Assembly: GCA_940337035.1 (NCBI GenBank)
Contig: CALNHX010001923.1
Coordinates: 124,001-188,000 of the forward strand
Length of the DNA stretch: 64,000 nucleotides
Direction of reading: 5' to 3'
Source of the DNA: Agriotes lineatus
Lineage: Eukaryota; Arthropoda; Insecta; Coleoptera; Elateridae
A program made the translations under genes and the position numbers. This document shows positions 1-11,155 of the stretch, in pieces. How positions within the stretch are numbered: position 1 is the first letter of the stretch; each line of letters begins with the position of its first letter. The notes beneath the pieces were generated by a model, which saw only the letters and a program-made list of their open reading frames with translations, was not told the DNA's origin and did no database searches.

Positions 1-823
1 GAAATTTCCAGCTATATAGTAGGATGGGACAATGAGAATCTCGATAGCGCGTTACGCAAATTATAAAAATTAAAGTAATTATTTCTAGCGAAACCAGTTA
101 CAAAGTCAATTTTAAAAAAATTGTATCAACCTTTAAACACAAGAGGCTACACAATTCCATTCTTATAATTTATAATTTTGAAAATATAGTTTGTTTTAAA
201 TCTAGGCTCGTGACGTCAGAGCAGAGAAAATAGCTTTTCGTTATACACATAAAATCTGCAACGTCTCGGTGGTGCTGAGGCATTGATGCTTGCATCTAAT
301 TTGGTGAACACGAACGTAGAGCATTCGAAACCAGCTCCTCCAGAGATTTTTTTAAATATAAACAACCCTTCTGTGAATGCAAGATAGAGAGACAACCAAC
401 GCCCAATGAGCAGAAGATAGAGAGAGAGATTTACCAGTTTGAAATTCAAATATTTGCGCGAAAATTAAAATTAAAACGACAACCGCGAGAAGTGCGCGCG
501 CAGAAAACAAAGATGGCCGACACCCGGGAAATTTAAATTTAAAAAAATGGGAAAAAAAATTCAAAACTATATAGTAGGTAGGGACAATGAAAATCTCGAT
601 AATCCATTCATGCGCGCCGCCGGAACCAAATTAAAAATGGCCGCAGCGTAATTTAATCAGAAGCTATTGCGTAATTTAATCAGTAGCAAATGTGAAAATT
701 AATTAGATCGAACCGCGAAATTAATTAGATCAAACCGCGAAATTAATTGGGTCAATCCGCGAATTAAACCGCGAATCTGCAAATCAATTAAAAGTGGTGG
801 GGGATAACTAGCCTCCTTCTACT
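1..823 (+). mobile_element. Decayed right arm of the long-TIR element family
   Basis: This stretch is a diverged and partly deleted version of the right arm of the element at 56211-63353. Shared blocks include the region around 110-190 (compare 62219-62300) and the CGCGAAATTAATTAGATCAA repeats near 690-770. The terminal block AAAAGTGGTGGGGG is at about 790-803, and the sequence ends at TTCTACT (823). The tRNA-like unit of the intact arm can still be traced near 270-350, but its A and B boxes have eroded. The 5' side is cut by the window edge. The open frames at 216-449 and 352-564 are not conserved genes. Confidence 0.75.
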
Positions 824-2568
824 TTCATAGAATTGCAATTGCGTGTAGAAAAATACTTACAGTAAAACCTTATTGATCAGTTAACTTCTTTTAACAGTAA
901 ATATATCAATACTAAGCTAACATGCAAGCGATCATGTAAACACTATTTTTTATTGGAGTTAAATCACATGTCGCCGTTATTGCTGCAACTCTATCAAATT
1001 AATATTGATGTAACCTTTACGTGTTCCCAGATCATTGCAGCTTATTGGATTTAAATTTGTATGTCCACGTAACCTATTATCCAGAGAAGCAGTAACCTTC
1101 ATCCCTGCCAAGAAAATCAACGTTATTGTGAATATGCGTATAAGAAATATTTCAGTAATAATTTCATTGAAATGTATGGTTCCAAAGCCCTTCGAGCGAC
1201 CGAAAGTAAAGTGAGCAATGTTGACTGTTTACATAACTCGCTAAACTCAAAACGTCAAGTTTTATACAAACACTGCGAACTCCCGGTGGAATTCTTGAGA
1301 GATTCGCGAGAACAAGGCTAGCTACTCGGAAGCCCATTTATTTGCAAACTAGCTCTTAGTACACCATCCTCCAAACTTTTACATCACATAATAAGCAAAA
1401 GGCAGTGCTAAAACTTTACTCCCCGTTTGAAATTTCCTTTTCATTTTATAACAAAGTTTTTACTTAAATTTTGAGCTATATTACAGTTACGCTAAACTTT
1501 AAAATATTTCGCAGAGGAACGGAAATGCGAAGTGTTTTCTTTTATTGTAGAAGCAGTCTGCGTCGTCTGGTTAAATATGGACGTAATTTTTGGTGAAAAT
1601 AAATAACATCAAAGCAACCACGGATGCGAGGGAGTCAACTGTGTTCGAACACTTTTAAGCTGTCAGTTTTGTGTCTTTTGCACTCATGTCGATCAGCACC
1701 GAACTTCTTAACTAAAGGAATCAACGAGTATATCAAAATTCAAAACATTTTCGCTTGAGGAAATTTCAGATCGAACAATCGAAAAGTTATTGCAAACTTC
1801 AGCTCTTTCACTAAGAAGTATTTGTTACAGGTGTCGTAAGGTTCACCGCACATAAACAACAATATGGTTAAATTGGTAAACGATTTATTAGCTACGTTTT
1901 AAGGGAGCCAAGAACATTACGATAAGTTACCCCAGGAACGACAGCAACCGTAGTAATTTATATAACGTAGTGTATTCAATTTCATGAGATATTTCTTCTC
2001 AACAATTAAATGTTATTTGATAAAAAGGATCAGAAAAGTAGTTCAGAGTAAACTTAGCTTAAAAATAAAAGGGAGCATCCAGAAAAAAGTGTGTACTTCG
2101 AATATCGATAAAACAATGAGCACATCATAGAAATATTTAACGAATTCTGTAAAACACAAATAAATATCAGATATAACCATTAAGCACATAAGGCAAGCAA
2201 AAAATGTATAATAAAAATCTGCCTGGGAGAATGAGATACTAGATAAACCGTTAATTTACAATGTCCATAGTAGAGAATCGTTATCTTCAACTCAGTTACT
2301 AAAGAATAAGTTATTGGAGCACAACAAAATACCAACGATTCGAAAAACTGTGTACAACTTCAAGAAGTTGACGAGAAATGTGCAAGTTGTGATTAAGCAA
2401 AGCAGGATCTTAGCACTTGTGATTGAAAAAAATATATCTTTCAAAAAATTATTTAATAAATTACCAACTAAAATAAATAAAACACGTTTTATATGCACTA
2501 CCACAAAACAAAAATTAAAAAACAATGTAACACAGGTTGGTTCGCAATACAACGTCCGTAGCTTACGA
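824..2568. other. No feature recognised
   Basis: AT-rich sequence with no long open frame, terminal repeats or RNA-like structure that I could recognise on either strand. Confidence 0.5.
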
Positions 2569-2579
2569 GTGGCATGTGT
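2569..2579. repeat. SINE target-site duplication, left copy
   Basis: GTGGCATGTGT, identical to 2915-2925 on the other side of the SINE. Confidence 0.85.
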
Positions 2580-2914
2580 TTGTTTGTTTGTTTGTTTGTT
2601 AATGGACAAGGTCTAGGCATGCAGAGTACCGGGTACCTTAGACACCGACTGCTTTGGTCATATAGTCAAAGTCCTACTTAGAATTTTGCCGAGACTAAGG
2701 AGTTCCAACCCTAGCAAGGGATCTTTTACTACATGCTACACATCGTAGTAACATGGGACCCACGGCTTTACATCACTTCCGAATGATGGCATTCTGTAGA
2801 AGCTTTCATCTGCATTTTTTTTATTTTTGAAAACCTCACCGGGACCGGGAATCGAACTCGCGACCCTTAGATCAGTAGTCAGAATGCTTACCACTGAGCT
2901 ACCGACCCCGGCTC
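2580..2914 (-). mobile_element. tRNA-derived SINE with target-site duplication
   Basis: Read on the minus strand, the 5' end is tRNA-like. It has a Pol III A box in GGTCGGTAGCTCAGTGGTAA (about 2888-2907) and a B box GAGTTCGATTCCC (about 2837-2849). A tRNA-unrelated body follows, and the tail is a run of AACA units, seen on the plus strand as repeated TTTG at 2580-2602. The 11-bp direct repeat GTGGCATGTGT flanks it exactly, at 2569-2579 and 2915-2925. The 5' end, internal promoter, simple-repeat tail and duplication together show a full-length LINE-mobilised SINE. I did not recognise the family name. Confidence 0.88.
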
Positions 2915-2925
2915 GTGGCATGTGT
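2915..2925. repeat. SINE target-site duplication, right copy
   Basis: GTGGCATGTGT, identical to 2569-2579. Confidence 0.85.
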
Positions 2926-3101
2926 GTTGATAAATTTAAGTAGTCTTAAGACTATGCTCGCACCTGCGGATGTGCGAAGTCGACATGCGACCGAGCACAA
3001 GGGGTTGCTGTACGTACCGGACCAGCGTATGTCATGCAGGCACGTGGGCAGCAAGAGCAGGTCTCGTTTCCAACTGCGGCAGTGACCGTGAAGCATATAA
3101 G

Positions 3102-3803
3102 CAGTGTTGCCAACAGTTGAGAATCGGTTTCCACCAGAAGGTAAAATGAAATCTACCAGAATTCCACTAATAATAATAAAAAAAAATTGCCAGAATAATA
3201 TTTTATTCACAGCTTCACAACAGCACAGATCAACAAAAGTAAAAGAAATAACATTAGCACTTAAAATATTTATTTCCAATTTTTATTAAAAATAGGCAAC
3301 AAAAATTACAACACAAACATACAGTTGCTGTTAAAGATGTAGATTCCCAATTCACTTTTTAACACACATATTGAATTTTTTATTCGTTAAAAGTCGCATC
3401 AACAAAATGCAAAGGGCAAGTGACATAAGATTCGTGAGAGAACCCTTTTATAAGCTATTTTTACATGTTTTTTCTCTAATTACGAGCAGATAATTTTAAA
3501 AAACCCCGATGATGTATTTGAACCAGATTTTCGCAAAATGCTATTATACTTACTTGAATTATAGCCAGCTTTATCAGTTTCCGCCACATGTCAGCGGATA
3601 TGAATGAAACTAGCCATGCTTCAATAGTGTTGAGGTTGGTTTTGACTACTAGTTTATAAAATTGAAGAAAAATACCAGGAATTCACTAAAAAATTGTGTA
3701 ATCTACCAGATTTTCGACTATCTACCAGATTGAAAATTAGTCCACTAAATACGTGTTTCATTCTACCAGATTTAGTAGAAAATCTACTAAGTTGGCAACA
3801 CTG
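3102..3803. mobile_element. Non-autonomous hAT-like element (MITE)
   Basis: The terminal inverted repeats are CAGTGTTGCCAAC at 3102 and GTTGGCAACACTG ending at 3803. The flanking 8-mers CATATAAG (3094-3101) and CATATAAA (3804-3811) agree at seven of eight positions, matching the 8-bp duplication of hAT elements. Copies of CTACCAGA and its variants cluster near both ends, as expected for subterminal transposase-binding repeats. No transposase is encoded. The superfamily rests on the CAGTG terminus and duplication length only. Confidence 0.75.
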
Positions 3804-3811
3804 CATATAAA

Positions 3812-4357
3812 CATTCTTTACAGACCTAGAGCTATAGAGGAATAAATACTTACACCTGATTGGTTACTTATATTATTAAACTGGAGAATTTGGTAAGGCT
3901 TAGGAACATTGTAGCGACGTAGATACAGGTTAGGGGAAAATTGAGGAATCTAAAGAAAATTTTTTATTTGCAAACGCTGATTACCACCGATGTGGATTTA
4001 CATCTGACTGGAATTGCCACCGAATTAGTTTACTACCGACTTTAAAAACATTGTGACAAATATATGAAATACCACCGAACTAAAATATAACCGATGTGGA
4101 TTTACATCTAACTGAAACAACCGCCAACTAAACTACTACCGACTGGAAACATCTCCGCCTGCATCCGATAGTAATTGCTGCAATACCTATTGCGTGAACA
4201 ACCACGATTTTTTTTCGTTATTAACAATTTAACAGTAATTACAGTATGCATGCAAACTCATTTTTAAATTTATCTACATATTTATTACGTTAAATGTGTC
4301 CTAATATCTTTTTCATTTTTTAGGTTTCGGTTTAAAAATAAATACCCTTTGTTTTTT
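3812..4357. repeat. Intergenic stretch with a two-unit degenerate tandem duplication
   Basis: A unit starting ACCGATGTGGATTTACATCT begins at 3986 and again at 4090, a period of 104 bp. Both units continue into CTACCGACT (near 4040 and 4138). The second unit is partial. Nothing coding is seen in the rest of the stretch. Confidence 0.5.
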
Positions 4358-5035
4358 ACTTCCTTTTACTACTATAAAGGAAGTATTGGATTCACCCCAA
4401 AAATTCGAAATTGAGTTTTCAACAGATCTTCACGTTTTAGAGTCCCCTGATCCCAAAAAACATATTTTTTTTCATTGGTCTGTCTGTGTGTCTATGTGTG
4501 TGTCTGTGAACAGAATATCTCAAAAACGAAAAGAGGTATGGCATTGAAACTTCATATATAAGTTTTGTGTACTATGTAGATGAGACAGCAAGCTTTTGAA
4601 GAAAATCGTATAACCGGAAGTAGGTGTTTACTCTTGTGATTTTTCAGTTTTTTTCAATTTTTTCAAAAACGGCTCTAACGATTTTTTTTTAATTTTACAT
4701 TTTCCGTACATTTTTAATGTGTATTGAGGTGAGATAGGTGATTTTCCAGTTGAATATTCTAAAGTGGGTTCCTTTTGTTTTTTTTTCTATTTTTTTTATT
4801 AACTCCTATTTTAAATAAAACACCCGGTATATTATTACATTTTTGAATTCACCTTAAAATTCTAGAGAAAATTTGTCTCTTCGACTAACACTCGATTTTG
4901 TACCGTTTTTGTAGAATTTGTAATTTTTGAAAATTTTTAACAAATGGTTAAAAATTAAAAATGAAATTTTTGACTAATTATAAGATCACCGTAAAAGGAA
5001 GTTGTGTGAGTGTATCACACCAGATTTTTAATTTT
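4358..5035. repeat. Interspersed repeat with inverted ACTTCCTTTTAC ends
   Basis: It begins ACTTCCTTTTAC at 4358, and the complementary GTAAAAGGAAGT lies at 4991-5002, followed by a short GTGTGAGTGTATCACAC motif. The left end is itself a small palindrome (CTTCCTTTTACTACTATAAAGGAAG). A TCTGTGTGTC microsatellite and homopolymer T tracts lie inside, and there is no coding capacity. It looks like a non-autonomous DNA element of unknown superfamily. The right boundary is approximate. Confidence 0.5.
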
Positions 5036-6462
5036 AAGTTTTATGTTTGCTCCAATGTGTTTTTTTTTCAATAAAATGCTAAATATTAGGGATGGGTACA
5101 AAATGTGTGCACTTGGGGCGGAAAAAAGTGTTCCTGCTTTTAGTGCCAACTTCCATTAATCCGGAACTGAGCAATTGAAAAATACTGAAGCATTATTTAT
5201 TTATTAATCTGTAGAAGAATATTCGTGTGGTAAGTTCTAAATATTAAAATATTTCCGATTTTTTTGAACATACAAGAATACACAAGAAAATAGTAACTAA
5301 GATTGGCACATTCTAATATCAAGTGACTTGGGGTATTTTCGCAACATAAAGTATTTTTGGCGAATTTTACTTATTTGATAGGTACAAAAAGAAACGAAAA
5401 TATGTGCATAACAATTTATTTATTTCGTTTATATTATTTTTGTTGTATGATATATTGCTATGGTATATAGAGGTCATGTATTACATTAAATACAGTTATT
5501 TATTTACATGAATCAAAAATGAAAAGATGTGGAAAATTGTATGAATAATTGCTTATTTAATTGGATAATAATTAAAACTCAAAGATTCAAAGAACATTTT
5601 AAAGAAAGTTATTTCACAATGAGTACTACTTGATGATGGTATCAAAAATTAACAATAAATACAAAGTTAGATGTTGCATATGACAGAATAAAATTCTATT
5701 TGTAACAATTTATAAAGTGAGCACCATTCAAATTTATTTATAAAATGTAGCAGGCAGGAATAATGGTAGTCTAGGATAAGGATAAAAATTGGGATGATTA
5801 TTAAAATAACAAATTAAAAAACAGATGTAATATTTAATTTTGGTGAAAATAAAACTATAAATGTGCCCTTAAGTTAATTTAATTTATTACAATCAATTTA
5901 AAAAGGGTTTACTAATCACATACAAGGTATAAGAAAGTGAATTATAAGAAAAAATAAAATAATATGATTTAAAAATGAAGAGATGGTAAAATGGAGCTAA
6001 CTAACAAGACGTAGAAGGAAGAAGAAAGATTTGGACATAGTTTAATTGGAGTTGGATTACAATTCATTACTATTTATATAATTTGGATTGTTGATGACAT
6101 TTGGAGTTTTTGAGTACTACACCTGAGGGACTTAGTACTATTTGGATGAGGACCGATTGGCTTGTGACGAGGGAAGTAACTGTTGGAGGCTGGGATTAAA
6201 TACTGAGGACCATCGGACGAGAGATAGCTTGTTTGCAGCAGAAGGTGGAGCTAGTAGGGGTTGCAGACATACTGGTTGTGGACGTCGTGTATGGAGATAC
6301 TAGGACATAAGGAGAAATACTTTAAGGTTACCACTTTGACTGGAAGGCTACTCACCAGAAAAGATTTGGATACAGGAAGGTTCTAGTACTGACAGCTTTG
6401 TTGGAGTTCGAGAGGGAGTAATGGTCTGCTAGTTTCTTGGGTTACAGCGAGTGAAGGACGAT
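5036..6462. other. No feature recognised
   Basis: Strongly AT-rich from 5036 to about 6000, then of mixed composition. No open frame, inverted repeat or tRNA-like structure was recognised. Confidence 0.5.
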
Positions 6463-6481
6463 CAGGGGCCTATTTCATAAA
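6463..6481 (+). repeat. Harbinger left TIR
   Basis: CAGGGGCCTATTTCATAAA, perfect inverse of 9772-9790. Confidence 0.85.
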
Positions 6482-6666
6482 GATGACAAATTGACAAGCG
6501 AATGGTGAATAGTGAATAGTTGATAAGTGTCGAATGACTATGCATTCTGTTTCATAAAAATTATTCTCTACTTGTCATTAAAACCAACGAGTTGACAAGT
6601 GAATAGCAAATACGAATAGTTGGCAAGTGTCAAATGTTTACCATTTCTTAATTCTCACAATAATTG

Positions 6667-7384
6667 ATGAACAACATGGATAAGAAATTAGCATTTATAG
6701 ATCAAATAAAAAGAAAAAAATCAATCATAGAATCAAAATTTTCGGAAAAGGTCACACAAGAGGAGAAGAATAAAGCGTGGGGTGAATTGCTGGTATTTGC
6801 AAAATCAATTGAACTGGTTCCTGAAAGCTGTACGAGAAATTGAGGGATCAGACGTGGGCAAATTGGAAAAGGCGGGCAAAAGTAAGTGATGGACACAATA
6901 AAATATCAGTATTATAAAGAAAGATTATTTAAGGACAAATGTGATAGAAGGCGACAAACAGGCGAAGGAAAAATAAAAATGAGTCCATTGGACGATGCTG
7001 CTTTAGACGTAATTGGAAAAGAATCTCCTGTCGTTGTGGGCCTCGTTGTATCCGATGAAGAAAACGATGCTGTAGAACTGCAGGAAAAGGAGCAAGAAGA
7101 ACGAGAGGAACCGAAAACACAAAGTAACGATGAATAAAATGAGCCTACAGTTCCAGATGTCGCCACGTGCTCAACACAATCAAGAAAAAGGCACGTCTCA
7201 TCTAAGAAAGATGTGCAAGATGATTTGGAAGTTAAAAAAAAGAGCTCAAATTGAATACATTAAAGCATCTGCTGCTCTAACTAGGATTAAGGCATATAAA
7301 ACCAGACTAAAATGTCTAAAATTAGAAAAAGAATTGCAGATAACAGCGCCTCAAGCGCTTACAATTGGAATAGATGATAATTAG
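6667..7384 (+). pseudogene. Myb/SANT-like DNA-binding protein of the Harbinger element, frameshifted
   Basis: This is the accessory protein of PIF/Harbinger elements, which in the family binds the ends and helps import the transposase. Reading starts at ATG 6667 and stays open to 6846. A frame change near 6843 restores RDQTWANWKRRAKV, typical of the Myb/SANT-like trihelix. Next come RRRQTGEGK and an acidic linker (about 7060-7130, rich in E), in the frame starting 6886. A second frame change near 7130 leads into a basic coiled-coil C-terminus ending LKLEKELQI. At least two frame changes make it non-functional. The family call rests on motif order. Confidence 0.7.
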
Positions 7385-7723
7385 ATGTTCAATCAATAAT
7401 ATAAACAGCCTATAATGTAGGTATCTTTATCTTAGTCATTTAAAAACAGTAAAGAAAATGATTCTATAATTGTCCCAATTTCTGTTGTACCTCTCTTTTT
7501 GCGTTGTGGTCATCTTTTTCATCATTTCCATTTTGATCTACATAAACTTCCTCATTATCTTGAACCATCAACTTCCTTAATCTGGCAAAATCTTCTTCAT
7601 TGTTGTTACCATCTCTTACAAAATTGCATAAAGCAGCACAGCATTTAAATATTTTCGCTGCAAAGATTTGATTTACGTGTAGGTGATAAAGACACATACA
7701 TTTTTCTTTTAAGACGTCAAATG

Positions 7724-8592
7724 TAGGGTTTCCAAGTCCCGGGACCAAAAGTGTTTTCGGGACTTACGAGCTAAATTTCAGGTCCCGGGACTAGTCCCGA
7801 AGATCCCGAAAATGGTCCCGAAAGAGAAATAGTGTTCAGGTGAAATTTCCGAATAAAATTTCCAAAGAAAAACAAGTGTTTTAAGTTAAATAAAGTATTT
7901 CTGTGCTGATAATTTGCGTTGGGGCTCGTTTACAACTTCATTGCTTTCTTCTGGTACTAAAAATGTCTGTCGCTCTTCATCTTTTGCTTTTGTTTGAACT
8001 GCAAAGTGCTTGTGTAATCCTTTCGTCAAGATGCCTCTGATTATGATAATTTTGTAGGAACCCACTTTACATTTCGCCAATTGTTTAGGTATCTTCAATA
8101 TATAAAACTGTTGCCATAGTGACTTCAAATCGTTATTTTTTTAAATGTAGAATGAAGGTAGGTTGCGAATCGGAATTCATTCTAATTGTAACGCTTTAGC
8201 AGACAAATAACGAACACACTTAAAACCCAAAAATTTAAATTATTCAGCTTTTCGCACATATCTAAATCCAACAAAAAAAACAGACAAATACATAAATAGA
8301 AAAAAATAATGCAAAAATGTGGCTGAAACAACACACAGGTTTAATTCTAATCTACCGAAAACAATACCTCTCCTGCGTTACGCAAAACGCAAATAATGCA
8401 GAATGTACAAGAGGCATGAGTAATACGCCGGACGCCGGTGAATACCCGTCCTAATTCTCTGATATCGAGTATACGCACGCATGTTGACATGGTCCCGGGA
8501 CTTCGCCTGGGCTGGCTGTGGTCCCGGGACTCGGTTTTTGTGGTAGAATCCCGGGACTGTCCCGGGACCGGATCCCGGGACTGAAAACCCTA
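7724..8592 (-). mobile_element. hAT element remnant nested in the Harbinger transposase
   Basis: It starts TAGGGTTTCCAAGTCCCGGG and ends in the near-inverse, finishing CCCGGGACTGAAAACCCTA. Repeated GTCCCGGGAC motifs fill both subterminal regions, as in many hAT elements. It splits a codon block of the host transposase. The expected 8-bp duplication is only imperfect: GTCAAATG on the left against GACTCAAA on the right, which share an offset TCAAA. Confidence 0.7.
7886..8128 (-). pseudogene. BED-finger-like N-terminal fragment of a hAT transposase
   Basis: The 80-residue frame contains SLWQQF, then LAKCK, then RGILTKGLHKHF. This has the spacing of a BED zinc finger, the DNA-binding domain at the N-terminus of hAT transposases. 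The second cysteine of the first pair seems to be lost (CKVGS), and nothing of the catalytic domain follows. It is most likely the last trace of the transposase of the nested element. The call is tentative because the domain is short and decayed. Confidence 0.45.
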
Positions 8593-9771
8593 GACTCAAA
8601 TTCACATTCGATCACTCTGCGAATTGCTTTGTGGCTTCTTAAAAACCTTTCTTGGGAGACCCTGTCTTCTGGGGTAGCTGCTGGACGAGTAACAGGTATA
8701 ATTAACCATTTACGCAACGTATAGGCACTAAAATTATTCCATCCTGTATTGGAAATCTATTATCTTCGAAGTCCTGCCATAAATTTTTCAGAACACGGCT
8801 GTCGTGTACGGAACCTGGCCAGTGAGCATCAATAGGATAAAACTGCATGTTAGGCCCACAAACTGCCATGCAGTTAATTGAGTGGTTTCCGTGTCTGTCA
8901 ACAAAATCTGGTTCGTTTGCAGTCGGAGCATCTATTTTTATCAAAGTGCCATCTACAGCGCCACAAACCTGCAGAATAAACAAATTCTTTTCCTTCAGTC
9001 CATTTTTCTTGACGACTCAAAAACCTACTGGTGGCATTTGTGTCAAAGCATAAAATTCCTGTGCAACAGTATTCATGTCTGTTGGAAAACGTACAGTTAT
9101 AGGGTAAACATGTCTATTGACTGTTTTTACAAATTTCTTAAAGTTACGACAAACAGTAGCTTTGGAAATACCGTGCATATCTCCTAAAGCATGGTATTGA
9201 ACCCCTGGCCCAGCCAATGCAAAACTACTTCCATCAATTTTTGAACCGATAATGCCCCACCTCTCCGGTCTTGTATTAGAGATGGCGAAACCAATGCTTG
9301 GAGGTTCTCAAATTTTGTTTAGGACATCCTGAATCGTTCATTAAATTCAAAAGCTCTATCTTCTAGACAAGTATATCTATAATAATGAAGGAGCAAATAA
9401 CTTGTTATTTTATACTTATCTAAAATCTTACGATATGCTAGATCTATACTGTTTTCTTCTCCGTTGTCTTCTTCTTAGTCCTTCTATGCCTCTATTGTCA
9501 TGGTCTGAAGACGTATCCGTAACCAACATAGGGTCAAACATAGTTTATTCAAAAAGTTAACAGCCAAGAAACACCCGTCTGAATTTTGTGACAATTTGGC
9601 TAGCGATATTTGATTAGTACTATTTATGAAACAGAAATGAGTTATTTTGGTTGCCAAGCTCTCGTCAGTTTGAAACTAGTCAACCAATCACTAGTCAATT
9701 TGTAACTTTTATTATGAAACAAAAATTGGTAACTACTCACTTTTCAATTTGTCACTTGTCCACTAGTCGAT

Positions 9772-9790
9772 TTTATGAAATAGGCCCCTG
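9772..9790 (-). repeat. Harbinger right TIR
   Basis: Perfect inverse of 6463-6481. Confidence 0.85.
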
Positions 9791-10969
9791 GTTGGTATTT
9801 AGTGTTTTGTGGCAGAGTTGTACAACAGTTTGAATAGAAGAGAGAGGTGTATCTGGGTGAGTCAAAGCAGGTCTGCAGGATACGGAACTCAGGTGGGTGA
9901 AGGCAGGTAATTGTTTGAAGTTATATAAAATAAAAGACAGTTAAAAAGGTTAGTTATAATATAATTGAATTGACTTACATATCATAATATTGGTTAAATC
10001 ATAAAAGCTTTGTGAGGAAATTTGTTCTGTCATATTAATTAAAAAGTGTCATTGAACGCTATGTTTGCATAATATTTGACAGCAAGCGTCTTGCATAAAA
10101 TAATTCAATATTAGAAAATAAAAATAACAAACAACTAACTAGATTTTGGCGAACCACATCCTGAGAATAGGGCACTCATGTATTTTGAAGTATAATTCAA
10201 GTTAAAATTATAATAAAGTAAAAAGTTTCGATACTTGAATTAAATAAAAATTATACATACACATCCACTGCAATATATTTCACAATGTGATTCTGGACAA
10301 CTTTTAATAACCTTTTTCGATAAAATTAGACCAACTGTGGTTTTTAAACGTTTCTCATTTATTTTTGGTTCCAGTAGGCTACATGTTTGAATTATATTTT
10401 TTAATCCATAAATAATCCCTTTAAAGTTTAAAATAATTCACCAAAATTGTATATCAATCAGAAGATGAATAAGAAATATAGGTAGTGGTGTGAAGGTGAA
10501 AAGTGAAACACACTGTGCAGACCGATTGTGATTTTCTGTCTATACCTCTTCTTTCAAATCGGTTTTTTAATATCGACATGAATTGTAAAACAAACACGTA
10601 ATAATACAAAGAGAATGAATAATTTCCAAAAACGTTTTTGCAGCTTGGTCACTTTTGGTATTTGTTGTTGATGACACTGGTAACTTTCAATTCGAAGATA
10701 CAATTTTACATACACCCTTTTCACAATCTGGTAATCCAATCGCTGTCCAGTTACAATTGTAAATTAGAAAAATATATAACTTGCAACTCGAAATATAGAA
10801 GCCCATCAAACTATACAAATACAATTAATGAAAATATTAAAAATAAACTGATTTGACTTTAAAGTAATACTTCTTTTATATGTTATTTAAAAACTTCAAT
10901 ATACTCTGATAAAATCATTTCGTAACACAAGCCTTTAGGGATTCCATAATTTTAAGATAAACTATGGTA
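9791..10969. other. No feature recognised
   Basis: AT-rich. The short frames here (for example 10554-10739) show no recognisable domain. Confidence 0.5.
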
Positions 10970-10996
10970 TAGTCCTGGAAATACACCAAGTCAAAA
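10970..10996 (+). repeat. Left TIR of the mariner-like element
   Basis: 27 bp starting TAGTCCTGGAAATACACC, perfect inverse of 12995-13021. Confidence 0.9.
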
Positions 10997-11155
10997 TTCC
11001 TTCTCTTTTTATCTATAGTAAACTGGACGAGAAAGAAAATTACTAGAAAAATGAACGTCGTAACTAAATTTTAATTATTGAAACGTCACCTGTCATTAAG
11101 CATTGACAAATTATTAGATCAAATTTATCTCTTGCTTTTTTAAATTTCTTCCAAC

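Larger units (their letters stand above)
7464..9300 (-). pseudogene. HARBI1-like DDE transposase, split by a hAT insertion
   Basis: This gene cut and pasted the element, using DDE endonuclease chemistry. Exon 1 (to 9029) contains GDMHGISKATVCR, a helix-turn-helix motif. A 60-bp intron with GTAGGT donor and CTGCAG acceptor (9028-8969) rejoins in phase 0 to VCGAVDGTLIKID, which carries the first catalytic Asp. VDRHGNHSINC and WPGSVHDSRVL follow, the latter with the second Asp. A frameshift near 8725 moves to LRKWLIIPVTRP, and the gene reaches VIECEF at about 8603. There a hAT element (7724-8592) interrupts it, and coding resumes at FDVLKEKCMCLYHL and runs to a stop at 7464. The upstream boundary near 9300 is approximate. 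Confidence 0.82.
6463..9790. mobile_element. PIF/Harbinger DNA transposon, degenerate, with nested hAT
   Basis: The 19-bp terminal inverted repeat CAGGGGCCTATTTCATAAA is at 6463-6481, with its exact complement at 9772-9790. Subterminal copies of TTTCATAAA and GACAAGTG-like motifs sit within 200 bp of both ends. The two divergent genes are the Harbinger pair: a Myb/SANT-like protein on plus and a HARBI1-type DDE nuclease on minus. Both are broken. No clean 3-bp target duplication is visible at the ends (flanks GAT and GTT). The nested hAT element at 7724-8592 adds 869 bp, so the original element was about 2.46 kb. Confidence 0.85.

Noticed and set aside
2292..2616. Overlapping 105- and 100-codon frames on opposite strands
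   Set aside because: They run into the SINE tail and are low-complexity, with no domain.
6463..9790. hAT superfamily for the outer element, suggested by the CAGGGGCC tip
   Set aside because: The encoded proteins are a HARBI1-type nuclease and a Myb/SANT-like partner, and no 8-bp duplication is present.
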